Shown here piece by piece: positions 6,856 to 7,914 of a stretch of DNA of 7,914 bases. Numbering within the stretch: position 1 is the first letter of the stretch; each line of letters starts with the position of its first letter. The notes under the pieces are model-generated. The model ran no database searches and was not told the DNA's origin. It saw nothing but the letters and a program-made list of their open reading frames with translations. The stretch is from positions 1-7,914 of the forward strand of contig CAIVDH010000370.1 in the NCBI GenBank assembly GCA_903904635.1. Direction: 5' to 3'. A program made the translations under genes and the position numbers. Origin of the DNA: an uncultured Burkholderiales bacterium. GTDB lineage: Bacteria > Pseudomonadota > Gammaproteobacteria > Burkholderiales > Burkholderiaceae_D.

Positions 6856-7914
6856 TGGTGTCCCGGTCTTATTTATTTGAAGGCGCACCAATATACATTT
6901 CAGATTTTTTTGTCGCAAATCATCTTATTGATTCAAGTAGTCATGTGCAATCTGCAAGAAATCTGCGTCAATTTGCCTGTATCAGCCAGGCACATCGTCA
7001 ATATATTTATCAATTACTCAGCAGAGATGGCATGCGGGAAATTGCTTTTTGTAGCACTCGGCGAGCTGTACCGTTGTTATTAAAAGAATTAAATTCCAAT
7101 AAAAAATCTCGCATTAAGGGATGCGAAATTGCAAGATTTGTAAGAGCTACGCCAAGGCTTTATGTTGATTCTGCATTCGATAAATTTTTCAACTTTAAAA
7201 AAAACACCGTACTAAGAAAAATTTGCTTGCATCCAGACATAGCAGAATTAAGAATAGATGGTTCGGGGCCTAATTACGAAAATTTTTTGAAAATTCAAAA
7301 TGGATGCCCTATTCGTCGCAATGATTTACATAAATTTTATAAAGCTGATGCGGCAATAAATACATTAAAGGAAGTTTGCGAGAAATCGCGTTCCCGTCCA
7401 TTAAAAATTGATTTCGTATTCAAAAATTGGTATCCGAATGAGTCAAAAATTGAGAATTTTTTTCATATTCAGTTATCTATGGCACGTCATAAAAAGCAGA
7501 TATCGTTCGGTGCAGTTTTATTGGGCCGCGATGTAAGGCTGAGCAAAAGCTGGTTTGGTTTTCAAAATGAATACAGAAATTCACTAGTTGAAAATCAATT
7601 CTCTGCGCTACAGATCTTATGTCGGGCGGTTATCAGCCACAATGCTACCCAGCTCTTTCTTAATGGATTGTGCCTCGAGGATGAATCTGCAGCAAATTTA
7701 ATTAAGCTAATTTCCAAGCATGATAAAAATTCTTTAGAGATTCTTGATATGAGTTCAAACTCAATACAGGAATCTACAGTTGAAAGACTAGTTGATTTTT
7801 TGAAATTAAATAATAGCCTGCAGATACTATTGTTAAGCAATAATTTTATAGGTGATGAAGACGCTAAAAAACTTTGTAAAGTGCTGGCGTTAAACAAAAA
7901 TCTAAAAAAAATTA
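6786..7914 (+). CDS. Leucine-rich-repeat protein, possible F-box-like/LRR effector (3' end beyond window)
   Basis: This frame is open from the stop at 6726-6728 to the right edge: 376 codons from the first ATG, with no stop in the window. Residues 1-19 are polar and acidic (MPTDTESESDSSEKNTS) and likely disordered. About 36-78 resembles an F-box weakly, with the stretch ARNLRQFACISQAHRQYI. Residues 80-285 I do not recognise. From 287 the protein enters ribonuclease-inhibitor-type leucine-rich repeats: about 287-315, 316-343 (SLEILDMSSNSI...) and 344-371 (SLQILLLSNNFIGDEDAKKL), with a fourth beginning NLKKI at 372. The last two are exactly 28 residues each. No signal peptide or membrane segment is seen. 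The ATG lacks a well-placed Shine-Dalgarno: GAGAG (6765-6769) is 16 bases away, so the start is uncertain. Codons are strongly AT-biased (20 of 60 bases G or C at 7201-7260, against 32 of 60 at 5701-5760 in valS), suggesting acquisition by transfer. LRRs bind proteins; the target is unknown. Confidence 0.8.
   Translation, partial: MPTDTESESDSSEKNTSIAKAPVMVSRSYLFEGAPIYISDFFVANHLIDSSSHVQSARNLRQFACISQAHRQYIYQLLSRDGMREIAFCSTRRAVPLLLKELNSNKKSRIKGCEIARFVRATPRLYVDSAFDKFFNFKKNTVLRKICLHPDIAELRIDGSGPNYENFLKIQNGCPIRRNDLHKFYKADAAINTLKEVCEKSRSRPLKIDFVFKNWYPNESKIENFFHIQLSMARHKKQISFGAVLLGRDVRLSKSWFGFQNEYRNSLVENQFSALQILCRAVISHNATQLFLNGLCLEDESAANLIKLISKHDKNSLEILDMSSNSIQESTVERLVDFLKLNNSLQILLLSNNFIGDEDAKKLCKVLALNKNLKKI

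Noticed and set aside
6730..6918. Minus-strand frame of 62 codons across the LRR gene start
   Set aside because: Its composition looks random, no ribosome binding site is evident, and it opposes the better supported plus-strand gene.
6877..7083. Plus-strand frame of 68 codons (MKAHQYTFQIF...)
   Set aside because: It lies in another frame inside the 376-codon LRR frame, with no ribosome binding site or recognisable domain.
7595..7897. Minus-strand frame of 100 codons opposite the LRR repeats
   Set aside because: It is antisense to the long plus-strand frame, whose translation shows regular leucine-rich repeats. The minus-strand product is low complexity and resembles no family, so it is a shadow.

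Overview
The window looks like a housekeeping stretch of a betaproteobacterial chromosome, probably Burkholderiales and plausibly Oxalobacteraceae, that ends at its right edge in AT-rich accessory DNA. The taxonomic reading rests on the protein families and their arrangement: Ffh divergent from a YpjD/CcsA-type membrane protein that overlaps a small PP0621-like protein, a lysine/alanine-rich histone-H1-like start, and a proteobacterial ValS. It is an inference without a database search.

Layout, left to right. Positions 1-33 hold the first 11 codons of a minus-strand gene with a very good Shine-Dalgarno, probably a histone-H1-like DNA-binding protein. Next is ffh (minus, 278-1645), the SRP GTPase. 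A 168-base divergent intergenic region separates it from a plus-strand pair, a YpjD-like cytochrome c assembly family protein (1814-2626) and a PP0621-like membrane-anchored zinc-binding protein (2623-2856), whose stop and start overlap as ATGA. A convergent gap follows, with a probable terminator, then a minus-strand pair: a secreted DUF2147 protein (3032-3481) downstream of valS (3519-6344), 37 bases apart and probably cotranscribed. A consensus -10 box lies just upstream of valS.

From about 6420 the DNA becomes AT-rich. Positions 6345-6785 have no convincing gene but contain palindromes and a TATAAT box. From 6786 to the right edge runs an uninterrupted plus-strand reading frame of 376 codons with no stop inside the window. 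It is easily overlooked because it is cut by the edge. Its product has a Ser/Asp/Glu-rich N-terminus, an unrecognised middle with a weak F-box-like stretch near the start, and a C-terminus that enters ribonuclease-inhibitor-type leucine-rich repeats with a 28-residue period. This eukaryote-like architecture in low-GC DNA is the most unusual item here: it could be a secreted effector, loosely resembling the F-box/LRR GALA proteins of Ralstonia, or another LRR scaffold.

The core genes work in protein targeting (ffh), translation (valS), membrane or cytochrome-related biogenesis (ypjD-like) and nucleoid structure (histone-like). I see no rRNA, tRNA, CRISPR array, transposase or integrase in the window.
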